64,000 nt of DNA from Lachnospiraceae bacterium (GCA_015056815.1 SVFN01000012.1:42853-106852), one strand, 5' to 3'. Numbered from the stretch's first letter, positions 17,254-25,900 are shown. Numbers and translations are program-made. Notes: generated by a model from the sequence alone, not told the origin.

Positions 17254-18296
17254 GTTTGTTTGAAAAAAAAGATAAGGGGCTAAAGCCAAATCAGGGATAC
17301 AATCCGAATCCTGCATACAGTGCGAACCGGCACGAAGAAGGAGGCCCTGTGAATAAAGTCTGGAAGGGCAGCACGACCGGGACCAATACGGGATACAATC
17401 CGAATCCTGCATACAGCGCAAGTCAGCACGAGGAAGAAGGTCCCATTAATAAAATCTGGAAAGGCAGTACGACCGGGACCAATACGGGATACAATCCGAA
17501 TCCTGCATACAGTGTAAGTCAGCAGGAAGAAGAAGGCCCTGTAAATAAGGTCTGGAAGGGCAGTACGACGGGGACGAACGCAGGGTATAATCCGAACCCT
17601 GCATACAGTGCGAACAGGCAGGAAGAAGAAGGCCCTGTGAACAGGATCTGGAAACCGAGTGAAGCGACGGGGACGAACGCAGGGTATAATCCGAACCCTG
17701 CATTTAGCGCGAACAGGCAGGAGGAAGAGGGACCGGTCAATAAAGTCTGGAAGCCTGACACAGCTTCCGGAACGAATACAGGATATAATCCGAATCCTGC
17801 ATTTAGCCGGAATGAGTCAAAAGAAGAAGACCCCATGTCCTACCAGAAGATCTGGTCGGGCGGAGAGGTGCATACCAACACCGGATATAATCCGAATCCT
17901 GCTTTTAGCCAGAGTGCAGTATCGGAAGGTATGGATGCAGTGGATGAGGCGGAAGAGGAAGAAGAAGCGGTCCTGGAACGGCGGGAAGAAATGTATAATG
18001 ATATGTTCCGGCAGGATAATAAGTTCGCTTCGGAACAAAATGTATGGAAAGCAACAGACAAGGCCGGGAAGACAAAAGACAGGATGTATAAGAGTCAGGA
18101 ATGGGATGCCCACACCAAGACGGAGGATTATCAGGCGGAGAGAGCCAAATGGAATGCAATGGCACCCAAATGGGATGAGGAAACCCGATACCGCAAGGGA
18201 AAACAGAACCAGGGCTGGAATCCGCAAAAGCCGGTCGAAAAGAAAGGGCTTGAGCAGAATGAACTCTGGAATACGCTGGGAGATCCATTTGAATAA
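17250..18296 (+). CDS. GYNPNP tandem-repeat protein coupled to MscS, function unknown
   Basis: Not recognised. A 348-residue, probably cytoplasmic and largely disordered protein with no signal peptide. After 15 residues it has seven copies of GYNPNPA(Y/F)S at residues 16, 48, 80, 112, 145, 178 and 212, heading units of 32-34 residues. Each unit continues with an acidic patch (EEEGP), a (V/I)WK motif and a TTGTNT linker. Residues about 225-250 are a Glu-rich stretch (DEAEEEEEAVLERREEM), and the C-terminal third keeps isolated tryptophan motifs (NVWKA, SQEWDA, KWNAM, PKWDEE, ELWNTLGDPFE). It overlaps mscS by four bases, implying coupled translation and perhaps physical partnership with the channel. 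The repeats could be copies of a short binding motif for an unknown partner. Confidence 0.85.
   Translation: MSLFEKKDKGLKPNQGYNPNPAYSANRHEEGGPVNKVWKGSTTGTNTGYNPNPAYSASQHEEEGPINKIWKGSTTGTNTGYNPNPAYSVSQQEEEGPVNKVWKGSTTGTNAGYNPNPAYSANRQEEEGPVNRIWKPSEATGTNAGYNPNPAFSANRQEEEGPVNKVWKPDTASGTNTGYNPNPAFSRNESKEEDPMSYQKIWSGGEVHTNTGYNPNPAFSQSAVSEGMDAVDEAEEEEEAVLERREEMYNDMFRQDNKFASEQNVWKATDKAGKTKDRMYKSQEWDAHTKTEDYQAERAKWNAMAPKWDEETRYRKGKQNQGWNPQKPVEKKGLEQNELWNTLGDPFE
17295..17909 (+). repeat. Tandem repeat of 96-102 bases inside the GYNPNP gene
   Basis: Seven in-phase copies beginning at 17295, 17391, 17487, 17583, 17682, 17781 and 17883. The first four units are almost identical at the DNA level, with mostly third-base changes. 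Later units gain one or two codons. All length changes are multiples of three, indicating selection on the reading frame. Confidence 0.92.
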
Positions 18297-18341
18297 TCTG
18301 TTAAAAAAATAAAAACTTTGATCGGTGTAAAGAAAAAACAC

Positions 18342-18370
18342 TTGACACCCACTTTGCTTTCGTGTATGAT
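18342..18370 (+). promoter_or_regulatory. Promoter of the ylxM-ffh operon
   Basis: Consensus TTGACA (18342-18347), 17 bases, TATGAT (18365-18370). One of the strongest promoters in the window. It drives the SRP and ribosome-maturation block. Confidence 0.85.
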
Positions 18371-18399
18371 AAACAAGGTCGCGCGAAAAAAGTGGGTGT
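18345..18399. promoter_or_regulatory. Perfect inverted repeat across promoter and leader of ylxM
   Basis: ACACCCACTTT (18345-18355) overlaps the -35 box, and its exact complement AAAGTGGGTGT (18389-18399) lies in the leader, ending four bases before the ylxM ATG. The 33-base gap contains the -10 box. A bound dimer could loop out the promoter. Only the right arm would be in the transcript, so an RNA hairpin is unlikely. Confidence 0.6.
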
Positions 18400-18403
18400 T
18401 TTT

Positions 18404-18718
18404 ATGGAAAAAATCGTTGAGCAGGGACTTTTATATGACTTTTATGGAGAACTTCTGACAGAACACCAGAGACAGATTTATGAGGATGCGGTGTATCAGG
18501 ATATGTCTCTTGGCGAGATCGCTTCGGATTACGGTATTTCCAGACAAGGTGTCCATGATCTGATCAGACGCTGTGATAAGATCCTGGCAGACTATGAATC
18601 GAAGCTTCATCTGGTGGAGCGATTTGGAAGTATCAAGCGTAAGATCACGCAGATACAGGCAAGTGAGAATCTGCCGGAAATACGCAGGCTGACTGCTGAA
18701 ATTTTAGAGGAGCTGTAG
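18404..18718 (+). CDS. ylxM: YlxM/p13-like helix-turn-helix protein of the SRP operon
   Basis: A 104-residue protein with a sigma-region-4-like helix-turn-helix ([41 protein letters not shown] split across residues 19-60). The family sits immediately upstream of ffh in Firmicutes and has been reported in streptococci to modulate SRP function. The start at 18404 is preferred over an upstream ATG at 18362, which lies within the promoter. The ribosome site is poor (only a GGGTG stretch), and the inverted repeat above covers it. It is followed one base later by ffh. Confidence 0.9.
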   Translation: MEKIVEQGLLYDFYGELLTEHQRQIYEDAVYQDMSLGEIASDYGISRQGVHDLIRRCDKILADYESKLHLVERFGSIKRKITQIQASENLPEIRRLTAEILEEL

Positions 18719-18719
18719 T

Positions 18720-20075
18720 ATGGCATTTGAGAGTTTAACAGAGAAACTTCAGAATGTATTTAAGAACCTTCGCAGCAAGGGACGTTTGACACAGGAAGAT
18801 GTCAAAGCGGCATGTAAAGAAGTCAAAATGGCTCTTTTGGAGGCGGATGTCAACTTTAAAGTTGTAAAGCAGTTTATCAAGTCAGTAGAGGCCAGGGCGA
18901 TCGGAGCCGATGTTATGAACGGATTGAATCCCGGACAGATGGTGATCAAGATCGTCAACGAGGAGATGATCTCGTTGATGGGTTCCGAGACGACAGAGAT
19001 CCAGTTCCAGCCCGGTAAAGCGATCACAGTTATTATGATGTGTGGTCTGCAGGGTGCCGGTAAAACAACGACTACGGCAAAGCTGGCAGGGAAGTTTAAG
19101 CAAAAAGGCAAGAAGTGTCTGCTGGTGGCCTGTGATGTTTACCGCCCGGCGGCGATCAAGCAGTTACAGGTCAACGGAGAGAAGCAGGGAGTGGAGGTCT
19201 TCTCCATGGGAGAGAATCACAGCCCGGTGGATATTGCGAAGGCAGCTTATGAGCATGCTGTCAAAAACGGCCATAATGTAGTGATCTTGGATACAGCCGG
19301 ACGACTTCATATCGATGAAAGCATGATGGAAGAACTCCACGAGATCAAAGAGAATGTGACGGTACATCAGACGATTTTGGTAGTGGATGTTATGACCGGA
19401 CAGGATGCGGTCAATGTTGCCAAGGAGTTTGATGATAAGGTAGGCATTGACGGAGTTATCCTTTCCAAAGTGGATGGGGATTCCAGAGGCGGTGCAGCAC
19501 TTTCAGTCAAGGCAGTGACCGGCAAGCCGATCCTGTATGCAGGTATGGGTGAAAAGCTTTCAGATCTGGAGCAGTTTTATCCGGATCGTATGGCGAACAG
19601 GATTCTCGGTATGGGAGATGTGTTATCACTGATCGAGAAGGCTCAGGCAAGCATGGACATCGATGAGGACAAAGAAAAAGAAATGACTGCCCGCATGAAA
19701 AAGGGTAAGTTCGATTTCGAAGACTATCTTGAAAGCATGAAGCAGATGAGGAATATGGGTGGGCTGTCATCGATCTTAAGTATGTTACCGAGCATGGGAA
19801 TGAATACAGGCGGAGCGGATTTGGAATCCATGGTGGATGAAAAGCAACTTGCCCAGATGGAAGCAATCGTGCTTTCCATGACGCCGCAGGAGAGACGTAA
19901 TCCTAAATTGCTGAATCCCAGTCGCAAGCACAGGATCGCGAAAGGTGCAGGTGTGGATATCGCGGTTGTGAACCGTTTTATCAAACAGTTTGAACAGAGC
20001 CAGAAGATGATGAAACAGATTCCCGGCATGATGGGTGGCAAAGGCAGAAAAGGAAAATTTAGATTTCCTTTCTAA
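18720..20075 (+). CDS. ffh: Signal recognition particle GTPase Ffh
   Basis: Binds signal sequences with 4.5S/scRNA and targets ribosomes to FtsY at the membrane. The 451 residues have the N domain (1-90), the G domain with P-loop GLQGAGKTTTTAKLA near 107, DVYRPAAIKQL near 140, DTAGRLHIDE near 190 and SKVDGDSRGGAAL near 245, and the Met-rich M domain from about 320 (MKQMRNMGGLSSILSMLPSMG, MTPQERRNP, KQIPGMMGG). It starts one base after the ylxM stop and uses the GGAG site inside ylxM. rpsP follows 44 bases later. Confidence 0.98.
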   Translation: MAFESLTEKLQNVFKNLRSKGRLTQEDVKAACKEVKMALLEADVNFKVVKQFIKSVEARAIGADVMNGLNPGQMVIKIVNEEMISLMGSETTEIQFQPGKAITVIMMCGLQGAGKTTTTAKLAGKFKQKGKKCLLVACDVYRPAAIKQLQVNGEKQGVEVFSMGENHSPVDIAKAAYEHAVKNGHNVVILDTAGRLHIDESMMEELHEIKENVTVHQTILVVDVMTGQDAVNVAKEFDDKVGIDGVILSKVDGDSRGGAALSVKAVTGKPILYAGMGEKLSDLEQFYPDRMANRILGMGDVLSLIEKAQASMDIDEDKEKEMTARMKKGKFDFEDYLESMKQMRNMGGLSSILSMLPSMGMNTGGADLESMVDEKQLAQMEAIVLSMTPQERRNPKLLNPSRKHRIAKGAGVDIAVVNRFIKQFEQSQKMMKQIPGMMGGKGRKGKFRFPF

Positions 20076-20119
20076 ATAAATATTAACAATAGTACATGAA
20101 ATTACGGAGGTAAAGAAAA

Positions 20120-20365
20120 ATGGCAGTAAAAATCAGATTAAGAAGAATGGGACAGAAGAAGAATCCAATTTATAGAGTGATCGTAGCAGATTCAAGAAGC
20201 CCTAGAGATGGTAGATTCATCGAGGAGATCGGTACTTACGATCCTAATGTTGAGCCTTACGCATTCAAAGTGGATGAGGAGCTTGCAAAGAAGTGGCTGT
20301 CAAACGGTGCACAGCCTACTGATGTCGTAGCAAGATTATTCAAAAACGCAGGTATTGAGAAATAA
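20120..20365 (+). CDS. rpsP: 30S ribosomal protein S16
   Basis: An 81-residue ribosomal protein that binds 16S rRNA in the body of the small subunit. The N-terminus ([25 protein letters not shown]) and YDPNVEP are family hallmarks. A strong ACGGAGG site lies 9 bases before the ATG. It is in the canonical position between ffh and the KH protein. Confidence 0.98.
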   Translation: MAVKIRLRRMGQKKNPIYRVIVADSRSPRDGRFIEEIGTYDPNVEPYAFKVDEELAKKWLSNGAQPTDVVARLFKNAGIEK

Positions 20366-20451
20366 GAGCAAAACTGTATTTGACAATGATATGAGCGAAG
20401 CGTTCTGATTGTATAAGACTGAAATTAGGAAGTACACTTTGGAGGTGTCGG

Positions 20452-20679
20452 ATGAAAGAATTAGTTGAAGTAATCGCTAAAGCTCTTGTTGACAATCCGG
20501 ATGAAGTGGTAGTGACTGAGAAAGAACAGGGTAAGAATGTTATTATCGAGCTTCATGTGGCTTCTTCTGATATGGGTAAAGTAATAGGCAAGCAGGGAAG
20601 GATTGCCAAGGCGATCCGTTCTGTTGTAAAAGCGGCCTCATTGGGAGAGAACAAAAGGGTGGATGTAGAAATTGTATAA
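20452..20679 (+). CDS. khpA: KH-domain RNA-binding protein KhpA
   Basis: A 75-residue single-domain KH protein with the RNA-binding loop GKQGR in MGKVIGKQGRIAKAIR near 43-58. KhpA proteins pair with KhpB (Jag) and affect cell elongation and sRNA biology in other Firmicutes. A GGAGGTG site precedes the ATG. It lies between rpsP and rimM, its usual position. The 117 bases that follow hold a hairpin and a dispersed repeat, unusual inside this otherwise compact operon. Confidence 0.93.
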   Translation: MKELVEVIAKALVDNPDEVVVTEKEQGKNVIIELHVASSDMGKVIGKQGRIAKAIRSVVKAASLGENKRVDVEIV

Positions 20680-20686
20680 TTAGCGG

Positions 20687-20710
20687 ACAGGGACAGGTAA
20701 CTGTCCCTGT
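20687..20710. other. Perfect hairpin after khpA
   Basis: ACAGGGACAG / CTGTCCCTGT, 10 pairs, GTAA loop, without a T-run. It may be an operon-internal attenuating or processing hairpin. Confidence 0.7.
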
Positions 20711-20740
20711 TGTGGTATAAAGGAAAAAGAAGATACGGAA

Positions 20741-20773
20741 CAATCCGGATATCGGGTTTTGACCCCGACATCA
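20741..20773 (-). repeat. 33-base copy of the dispersed palindromic element
   Basis: The reverse complement is base-for-base identical over 33 bases to the left end of the element at 41496-41528, beginning TGATGTCGGGGTCAAAA and continuing CCCGATATCCGGATTG. It lies in the leader of rimM. Confidence 0.85.
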
Positions 20774-20796
20774 TATTATAGCAGAAAGGGTTTTAT

Positions 20797-21321
20797 ATGG
20801 AAGATTTATTACAGGTTGGCGCGATCACGCAGCCTCATGGTGTACATGGTGAAGTAAAAGTATTTCCCACAACAGATGATCCGAAACGATTTAAAAAGCT
20901 GAAAGAGATTATCCTTGACACCGGAAAAGAAAAGAAGGTTTTGGAAATAGAGAGCGTCAGGTTTTTTAAACAGTTCGTGATCCTTAAGTTTAAGGGGATG
21001 GATACGATGAATGATGTGGAGATCTATAAGCATAGAAATCTTTATGTCACAAGGGAAAATGCCGTAAAATGTGCAAAGGATGAATACTTTATCGTGGATC
21101 TTATCGGATGCAGGGTAGTGGATGAGAATGACAGAGCATTGGGAATCTTGCAGGATGTGATCCAGACCGGTGCCAATGATGTGTATGAAGTAAAACTGGC
21201 AGAAGGCGGGGAAGTTCTGATCCCGGCGATCAAAGAATGTATCCTGTCGGTGGATATAGAGAAACGGGAGATCAGAGTACATCTGCTGGAAGGCCTGCTG
21301 GATGAAACGATCAGGGCCTGA
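20797..21321 (+). CDS. rimM: Ribosome maturation factor RimM
   Basis: Assists 30S assembly around S19 and the 16S rRNA head. The 174 residues have the N-terminal RimM beta-barrel (QVGAITQPHGVHGEVKVFPTTDDPKRF) and a PRC-barrel from about 95 (DEYFIVDLIGCRVVDENDRALG, VLIPAIKECILSVDIEKREI). The ribosome site is AGAAAGGG. It is followed by trmD with 49 bases between. Confidence 0.95.
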   Translation: MEDLLQVGAITQPHGVHGEVKVFPTTDDPKRFKKLKEIILDTGKEKKVLEIESVRFFKQFVILKFKGMDTMNDVEIYKHRNLYVTRENAVKCAKDEYFIVDLIGCRVVDENDRALGILQDVIQTGANDVYEVKLAEGGEVLIPAIKECILSVDIEKREIRVHLLEGLLDETIRA

Positions 21322-21370
21322 TCATACTATTAAGCTAAGATCAGAGAAATTCGAACAGGATGGAACAGAT

Positions 21371-22081
21371 ATGAAATTTCATGTATTAACTTTATTTCCG
21401 GATATGATACAAGACGGCATGAACACCAGTATTACGGGAAGGGCAGTGGAAAATGGGCTGATCGAGATCCATGCTGTCAATATAAGAGACTATACGATAG
21501 AGAAACATAAAAAAGTAGATGATTATCCCTACGGAGGCGGCGCAGGGATGCTGATGCAGGCACAGCCTGTTTATGATGCGTACAAAGCAGTGGCAGGAGA
21601 GAAAAAACTGCGTGTGGTTTATGTGACACCGCAGGGACGTGTATTCGACCAGCAGATGGCAGGGGAACTGGCCAAAGAAGAGGAACTGGTGCTTTTATGC
21701 GGGCACTACGAAGGAATCGATGAAAGAGTCCTGGAAGAGATCGTGACAGATTATGTTTCTATTGGGGATTATGTACTTACCGGCGGTGAACTTCCGGCAA
21801 TGGTCATGATGGATGCAATCTCCAGACTGGTTCCGGGAGTGCTGAATAATGATGTGTCGGCAGAATTTGAATCCTTTCAGGACGATCTGTTAGAATATCC
21901 ACAGTATTCCAGACCGGAGATCTGGAATGGAAAACAGGTTCCGCCCATCCTGCTTTCCGGGCATCATGCCAATGTGGAAAAGTGGCGTTTAGAACAATCT
22001 ATTCTCAGGACAAAACAGAGAAGACCTGATTTATATGAAAAATGGAGAATGAGACATGATAAAGGTGGAAAATCTGAGTAA
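21371..22081 (+). CDS. trmD: tRNA (guanine-N1)-methyltransferase TrmD
   Basis: Methylates G37 in tRNAs with G36, preventing frameshifts. The start at 21371 gives the family N-terminus MKFHVLTLFPDMIQ and 236 residues. SAM-binding trefoil-knot motifs are visible: PYGGGAGMLMQ near 55, LLCGHYEGIDERV near 110 and SIGDYVLTGGELPAMVM near 133. The C-terminal helical domain ends TKQRRPDLYEKWR. Normally rplS follows; here an ABC transporter ATPase gene begins inside the last 26 bases of trmD. Confidence 0.97.
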   Translation: MKFHVLTLFPDMIQDGMNTSITGRAVENGLIEIHAVNIRDYTIEKHKKVDDYPYGGGAGMLMQAQPVYDAYKAVAGEKKLRVVYVTPQGRVFDQQMAGELAKEEELVLLCGHYEGIDERVLEEIVTDYVSIGDYVLTGGELPAMVMMDAISRLVPGVLNNDVSAEFESFQDDLLEYPQYSRPEIWNGKQVPPILLSGHHANVEKWRLEQSILRTKQRRPDLYEKWRMRHDKGGKSE

Positions 22082-22865
22082 GGTCTTTGTGCGCACGGAT
22101 GTATGCAAAGATCAGACGGGCAACCGGAAAAAAGCAGTGACAAAGCAGGAGGAATTTTATGCGGTAGATCATATTTCCTTTGAGGTGGCAAAGGGAGAGA
22201 TTGTGGGAATCCTGGGACCGAACGGAGCAGGCAAGACCACGCTTTTGCGTATGCTAGGGAATCTGATGGAGCCGACAGAGGGACGTGTCATCATCGGCAA
22301 AGAAGACGGAAGTATCCTGACAGATATGGTGGAAATGAAAAAAGAGATTGGTTATCTGTCCGAAAACACGAAGCTCTATCATCGTTTCAGTACACGGGAA
22401 ATGCTTTATATGCTGGGAGAAATCTACGGGATGGGAAAGGAGGAGTGCAAAAAACGGGCACAAGAGATCTTTGATGTACTGGATATGAATTCCTTCGGCG
22501 ATAACCGGATCGAGAAGCTTTCCACCGGACAGATGAAACGGGCATCCATTGCCAGATGTCTGATTCATGATCCGCAGATTTATATTTTTGATGAGCCTAC
22601 GCTTGGACTGGATATCATGAGCGCGGATGCAATCGTGGAATTCATGAAAGGGCAAAAGCAGCTGGGAAAGACGGTTTTATATTCCACTCATTATCTGGAA
22701 GAAGCACAGTACCTATGCGACAGGATCTTGATGATCATGAACGGAAAGATTGTAAAGCAGGGAGCTCCGGATGAATTGCTCATGCAATACGGAGCGAAAG
22801 ATTTAAGAGAAGTATTCCATGCTGTGATACGGGAAAATACAGAACGTGGGGAGGAAGAGGCATGA
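22056..22865 (+). CDS. ABC transporter ATP-binding protein (NatA type)
   Basis: The energy-providing subunit of an exporter whose permease is the next gene. The 269 residues have Walker A GPNGAGKTT near 57, a Q-loop region GYLSENTKL, signature LSTGQMKRASIARCLIHDP near 150, Walker B IYIFDEPTLGLD near 171 and the switch histidine in YSTHYLEEAQ near 208. The 26-base overlap with trmD and the four-base ATGA overlap with the permease indicate tight coupling. NatA-like proteins with this permease class are assigned to sodium or drug/peptide export; the substrate here is unknown. Confidence 0.92.
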   Translation: MIKVENLSKVFVRTDVCKDQTGNRKKAVTKQEEFYAVDHISFEVAKGEIVGILGPNGAGKTTLLRMLGNLMEPTEGRVIIGKEDGSILTDMVEMKKEIGYLSENTKLYHRFSTREMLYMLGEIYGMGKEECKKRAQEIFDVLDMNSFGDNRIEKLSTGQMKRASIARCLIHDPQIYIFDEPTLGLDIMSADAIVEFMKGQKQLGKTVLYSTHYLEEAQYLCDRILMIMNGKIVKQGAPDELLMQYGAKDLREVFHAVIRENTERGEEEA

Positions 22866-24934
22866 ATCCGGTAAGCATCAGGGCATTATTAAAAAAAGAG
22901 ATATCTGATATTTTCAGGGATAAGAAAACATTGTTTATGATGGTAGTGATCCCATTGGTTCTGTACCCGCTTATGATCATCGGTATGACGGCTTTGATGT
23001 CTTCGATCATGACGAATCAGAAAGAGACAGTCTATAAAGTGGCGTTTACAGATATTCCGTTTCAGAAAGAGATGACGGCGCTTTTGGAGGACAAAGAGCA
23101 GGACTTTACATATAAGATTGAGGTCACACCGGTGGAGGATGCTTCGAAAGCAATGGCGGATGGCGAGATCGATGCATATATATCCTTCTTACCCAAAGAT
23201 AAAACAAAAGCGGCAAAGGAAGCATTTGTTACGGATGAAACAGGAGTGACCAGCCTGAACGGGACATTGCAGATCACTTATTATGAGGCAAATGATGATT
23301 CCAATACGGCAAGTAAAGCGGCAGAAGATCTTATCAATGCATATCAGGATGTGATCAGGACAAAAAACATCCGGAAATTAAAGCTGGACGAAGATGCGAT
23401 CCTGTATCCGGTTCCATACAAGGCTGTGGGGCTTTCCTCCGTGGAGGAGACCGTCGGCAACATGGTGGGATCGGTCATACCGATGATGATCATTGTCAGT
23501 ATCCTGATGGGCGCCATGTATCCGGCGATCGATGTGACGGCAGGCGAAAAGGAGAGAGGAACATTAGAGACACTTCTTACTCTTCCGGTAACGAATCTGG
23601 AAATGATCATGAGTAAGTTCCTGGCGGTTTCAGTGATCTCCTGCGTTTCGGCAGTACTCAATATTATCTCCATGGGAGCTGCCTGTGTGTTTATGATGAG
23701 CATGATCGGGGAAGAAGAAGGCGCTGTGGAGATCAATTTTACAAGTTATATCCCGGCGGTTATGATCACCATGATCGTTATGATCGCCTTTGCACTCTTT
23801 GTGACAGCGGTCTGTATGTGTGTCTGTGTCTTTGCCAAGAGCTTTAAAGAGGCTAACAATTATATCACTCCGGTTATGCTGGTGTTTATGTTTGGCGGTT
23901 TTGCAGCCATGGTGCCAAACCTCGAATTAAGTACAACGACAGCCGCGATTCCTGTGGTCAATGTAGCGCTGTCAATCAACGATCTGTTCCAGTTTAAATA
24001 CGACTATGCGCTTTTGGGAATTGTATTTGTGACGAACGTGATCTATAGTCTGATCACAGTTATGATACTCGGACGGATTTACAATAGCGAAGCAATCCTG
24101 TTTTCCGAGGGGCTTTCCAGTGTGAAGTTTATCCGCAGGAGAAGTGAAATGAAGAAAGGACAGATGCCGGGTTATGGCGATATGATCCTTTTATGCTGTG
24201 TGACCATGCTCTTATACCTGTATTTCGGATCCTGGTTCCAGGTCAGGTTCGGTGTGGCAGGCATCGTGATGACACAGGCGATCATCATCGGAATGCCACT
24301 GTTATATGCATGGTATATCAAAAGCGGGTTTAAGAAGCTGTTTTCCCTGAAAGTACCGGGACCTTTACAGCTTTTGGGAAGTTTCTGCCTCTGGGTCGGA
24401 GGATATGGATTTCTTATGCTGATATCAGTAATCCTCAGCCTGTTCATGAAAGAATCCGTGCAGAATGTGAATAAGCTGTTTGAAGATTATATGAAGCTGC
24501 CGGTGTTTGTGCTGGCGTTACTTCTGGCTGTGCTTCCGGCAATCTGTGAAGAGATCATGTTCCGGGGATTTTTGTTTGGAACCATGCGTACCTATGCGAA
24601 ACGTCTGACGGCAATCATTGTGGTAAGTGCGATCTTTGGTATTTATCATATGAGCCTGATCCGGTTTATCACGACTTCGTTACTTGGCATAATATTTGCA
24701 TACGCTGTCAGTGAGACCGACAGTATTTTCTGTTCTATGCTCATGCATTTTTGCAACAATCTTGTGAGTGTATTGATGATGAAATATCAGAAGGAAATGA
24801 AAGAAGTGCTCCCGGTTCTGTTTAAAGAAACATTGGGTGTAACGGATGTGTGCATCGTGTTTATCGTATCAGCGGCTGCTGTCCTGTGCGGACTGTGGCT
24901 TCTTCGAAAGAGCAGATCAAAAGCTTGGCGGTGA
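22862..24934 (+). CDS. ABC-2 type permease fused to a CPBP intramembrane protease domain
   Basis: A 690-residue membrane protein. Residues 1-410 are a NatB-like ABC-2 permease: a membrane helix near 25-45, a large external domain (50-195), then five or six helices including the conserved cytoplasmic loop AGEKERGTLETLLTLPV. Residues about 450-690 add a CPBP (Abi/CAAX-like) domain with the motif EEIMFRGFLFG near 560, FGIYHMSLIRF near 595 and HFCNN near 630, matching the EExxxR, FxxxH and HxxxN metal-ligand patterns. Such fusions are a known subgroup. The protease half may process an exported peptide or confer self-protection. Confidence 0.88.
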   Translation: MNPVSIRALLKKEISDIFRDKKTLFMMVVIPLVLYPLMIIGMTALMSSIMTNQKETVYKVAFTDIPFQKEMTALLEDKEQDFTYKIEVTPVEDASKAMADGEIDAYISFLPKDKTKAAKEAFVTDETGVTSLNGTLQITYYEANDDSNTASKAAEDLINAYQDVIRTKNIRKLKLDEDAILYPVPYKAVGLSSVEETVGNMVGSVIPMMIIVSILMGAMYPAIDVTAGEKERGTLETLLTLPVTNLEMIMSKFLAVSVISCVSAVLNIISMGAACVFMMSMIGEEEGAVEINFTSYIPAVMITMIVMIAFALFVTAVCMCVCVFAKSFKEANNYITPVMLVFMFGGFAAMVPNLELSTTTAAIPVVNVALSINDLFQFKYDYALLGIVFVTNVIYSLITVMILGRIYNSEAILFSEGLSSVKFIRRRSEMKKGQMPGYGDMILLCCVTMLLYLYFGSWFQVRFGVAGIVMTQAIIIGMPLLYAWYIKSGFKKLFSLKVPGPLQLLGSFCLWVGGYGFLMLISVILSLFMKESVQNVNKLFEDYMKLPVFVLALLLAVLPAICEEIMFRGFLFGTMRTYAKRLTAIIVVSAIFGIYHMSLIRFITTSLLGIIFAYAVSETDSIFCSMLMHFCNNLVSVLMMKYQKEMKEVLPVLFKETLGVTDVCIVFIVSAAAVLCGLWLLRKSRSKAWR

Positions 24935-24965
24935 ACAATGAGGAAAAAGAGAGGAAGAAAAACGA

Positions 24966-25889
24966 ATGAAGATATTCCTGATTGCCATAGGCATTTTGGC
25001 AGCTTTGTCCGTTATGCTTATCTTATGGCTTCCAACCTATATCATGACGGGGAAAAGACAGACACTTGAAGAGGCTTTTTTATGGCAGTCGGATCATTAT
25101 GACACTTCTTTTTACGGGAAACTGGACAAAACGGATTATACGATCACAGGAGCGGAGGGTTATGTTCTGCATGCAGAACTGTTGACCAATCCGGAACCGA
25201 CAGCCAGATATATGATCCTGACACATGGCTATACAGACAACCGGAAAGGTGCTCTGAAATATGTTCCGATCTATCTGAGAGCGGGATTTAACTGTGTCAT
25301 CTATGATCTTAGGGGCCATGGGGAGAATAAAGCTGATTTTACAACGTATGGCATACGGGAAGGAATGGATTTAAAAGCTGTGATCGAAGATACGAAAAAG
25401 AGATATCCGGATCTGTCAGTGCTGGGGCTGCATGGTGAGTCGCTGGGGGCAGCCGCCACCATTGCCTGCCTGAAGTATCGGCCGGATGTGGATTTTGCAG
25501 TGGCAGACTGTGGCTTTTCCGACATCCGTAATGTCCTGGAAAGAGGATTTCGAAATGCGCATCTTCCGGCTGAAGCGATGTTTCAACTGGCAGATCTTGG
25601 AGCAAAGATCAAATATCATTATTCGTTGAAAGAAATGCGTCCGATCGATTCCCTGTATGAGAATGAAATCCCGCTTCTGTTTCTGCATGGGGCGGAGGAT
25701 TCTTTTATCATACCCCAAAATTCAAGGGATATGGAAAAGGCAACGAAAGGAATGGCTGACGTACATCTTATTCCGAGAGCAGAGCATGCAGTTTCCGTGC
25801 TGGTGCAGCCGGAACTTTATGAGAAATATGTCTCTGAATTTTTAGAAATGACGGTATCGATACATAAAAACGATACAATTCGGAAATAA
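24966..25889 (+). CDS. Membrane-anchored alpha/beta hydrolase
   Basis: A 307-residue serine hydrolase of the BAAT/acyl-esterase-like alpha/beta fold. An N-terminal hydrophobic helix (about 3-22) anchors or secretes it. The oxyanion region is ILTHGYTDNRKG, the nucleophile elbow LHGESLGAA (GxSxG) near 160, the acid in FLHGAEDSFI near 242 and the histidine in PRAEHAVSV near 273. It follows the ABC-2/CPBP gene by 31 bases and is probably cotranscribed. The substrate is not predictable. Confidence 0.85.
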   Translation: MKIFLIAIGILAALSVMLILWLPTYIMTGKRQTLEEAFLWQSDHYDTSFYGKLDKTDYTITGAEGYVLHAELLTNPEPTARYMILTHGYTDNRKGALKYVPIYLRAGFNCVIYDLRGHGENKADFTTYGIREGMDLKAVIEDTKKRYPDLSVLGLHGESLGAAATIACLKYRPDVDFAVADCGFSDIRNVLERGFRNAHLPAEAMFQLADLGAKIKYHYSLKEMRPIDSLYENEIPLLFLHGAEDSFIIPQNSRDMEKATKGMADVHLIPRAEHAVSVLVQPELYEKYVSEFLEMTVSIHKNDTIRK

Positions 25890-25900
25890 GAAAAATATAC

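Noticed and set aside
17446..17836. Repetitive frames on the minus strand with Cys/Ser/Leu-rich repeats
   Set aside because: They are antisense shadows of the GYNPNP repeats, whose codon-level conservation is on the plus strand.
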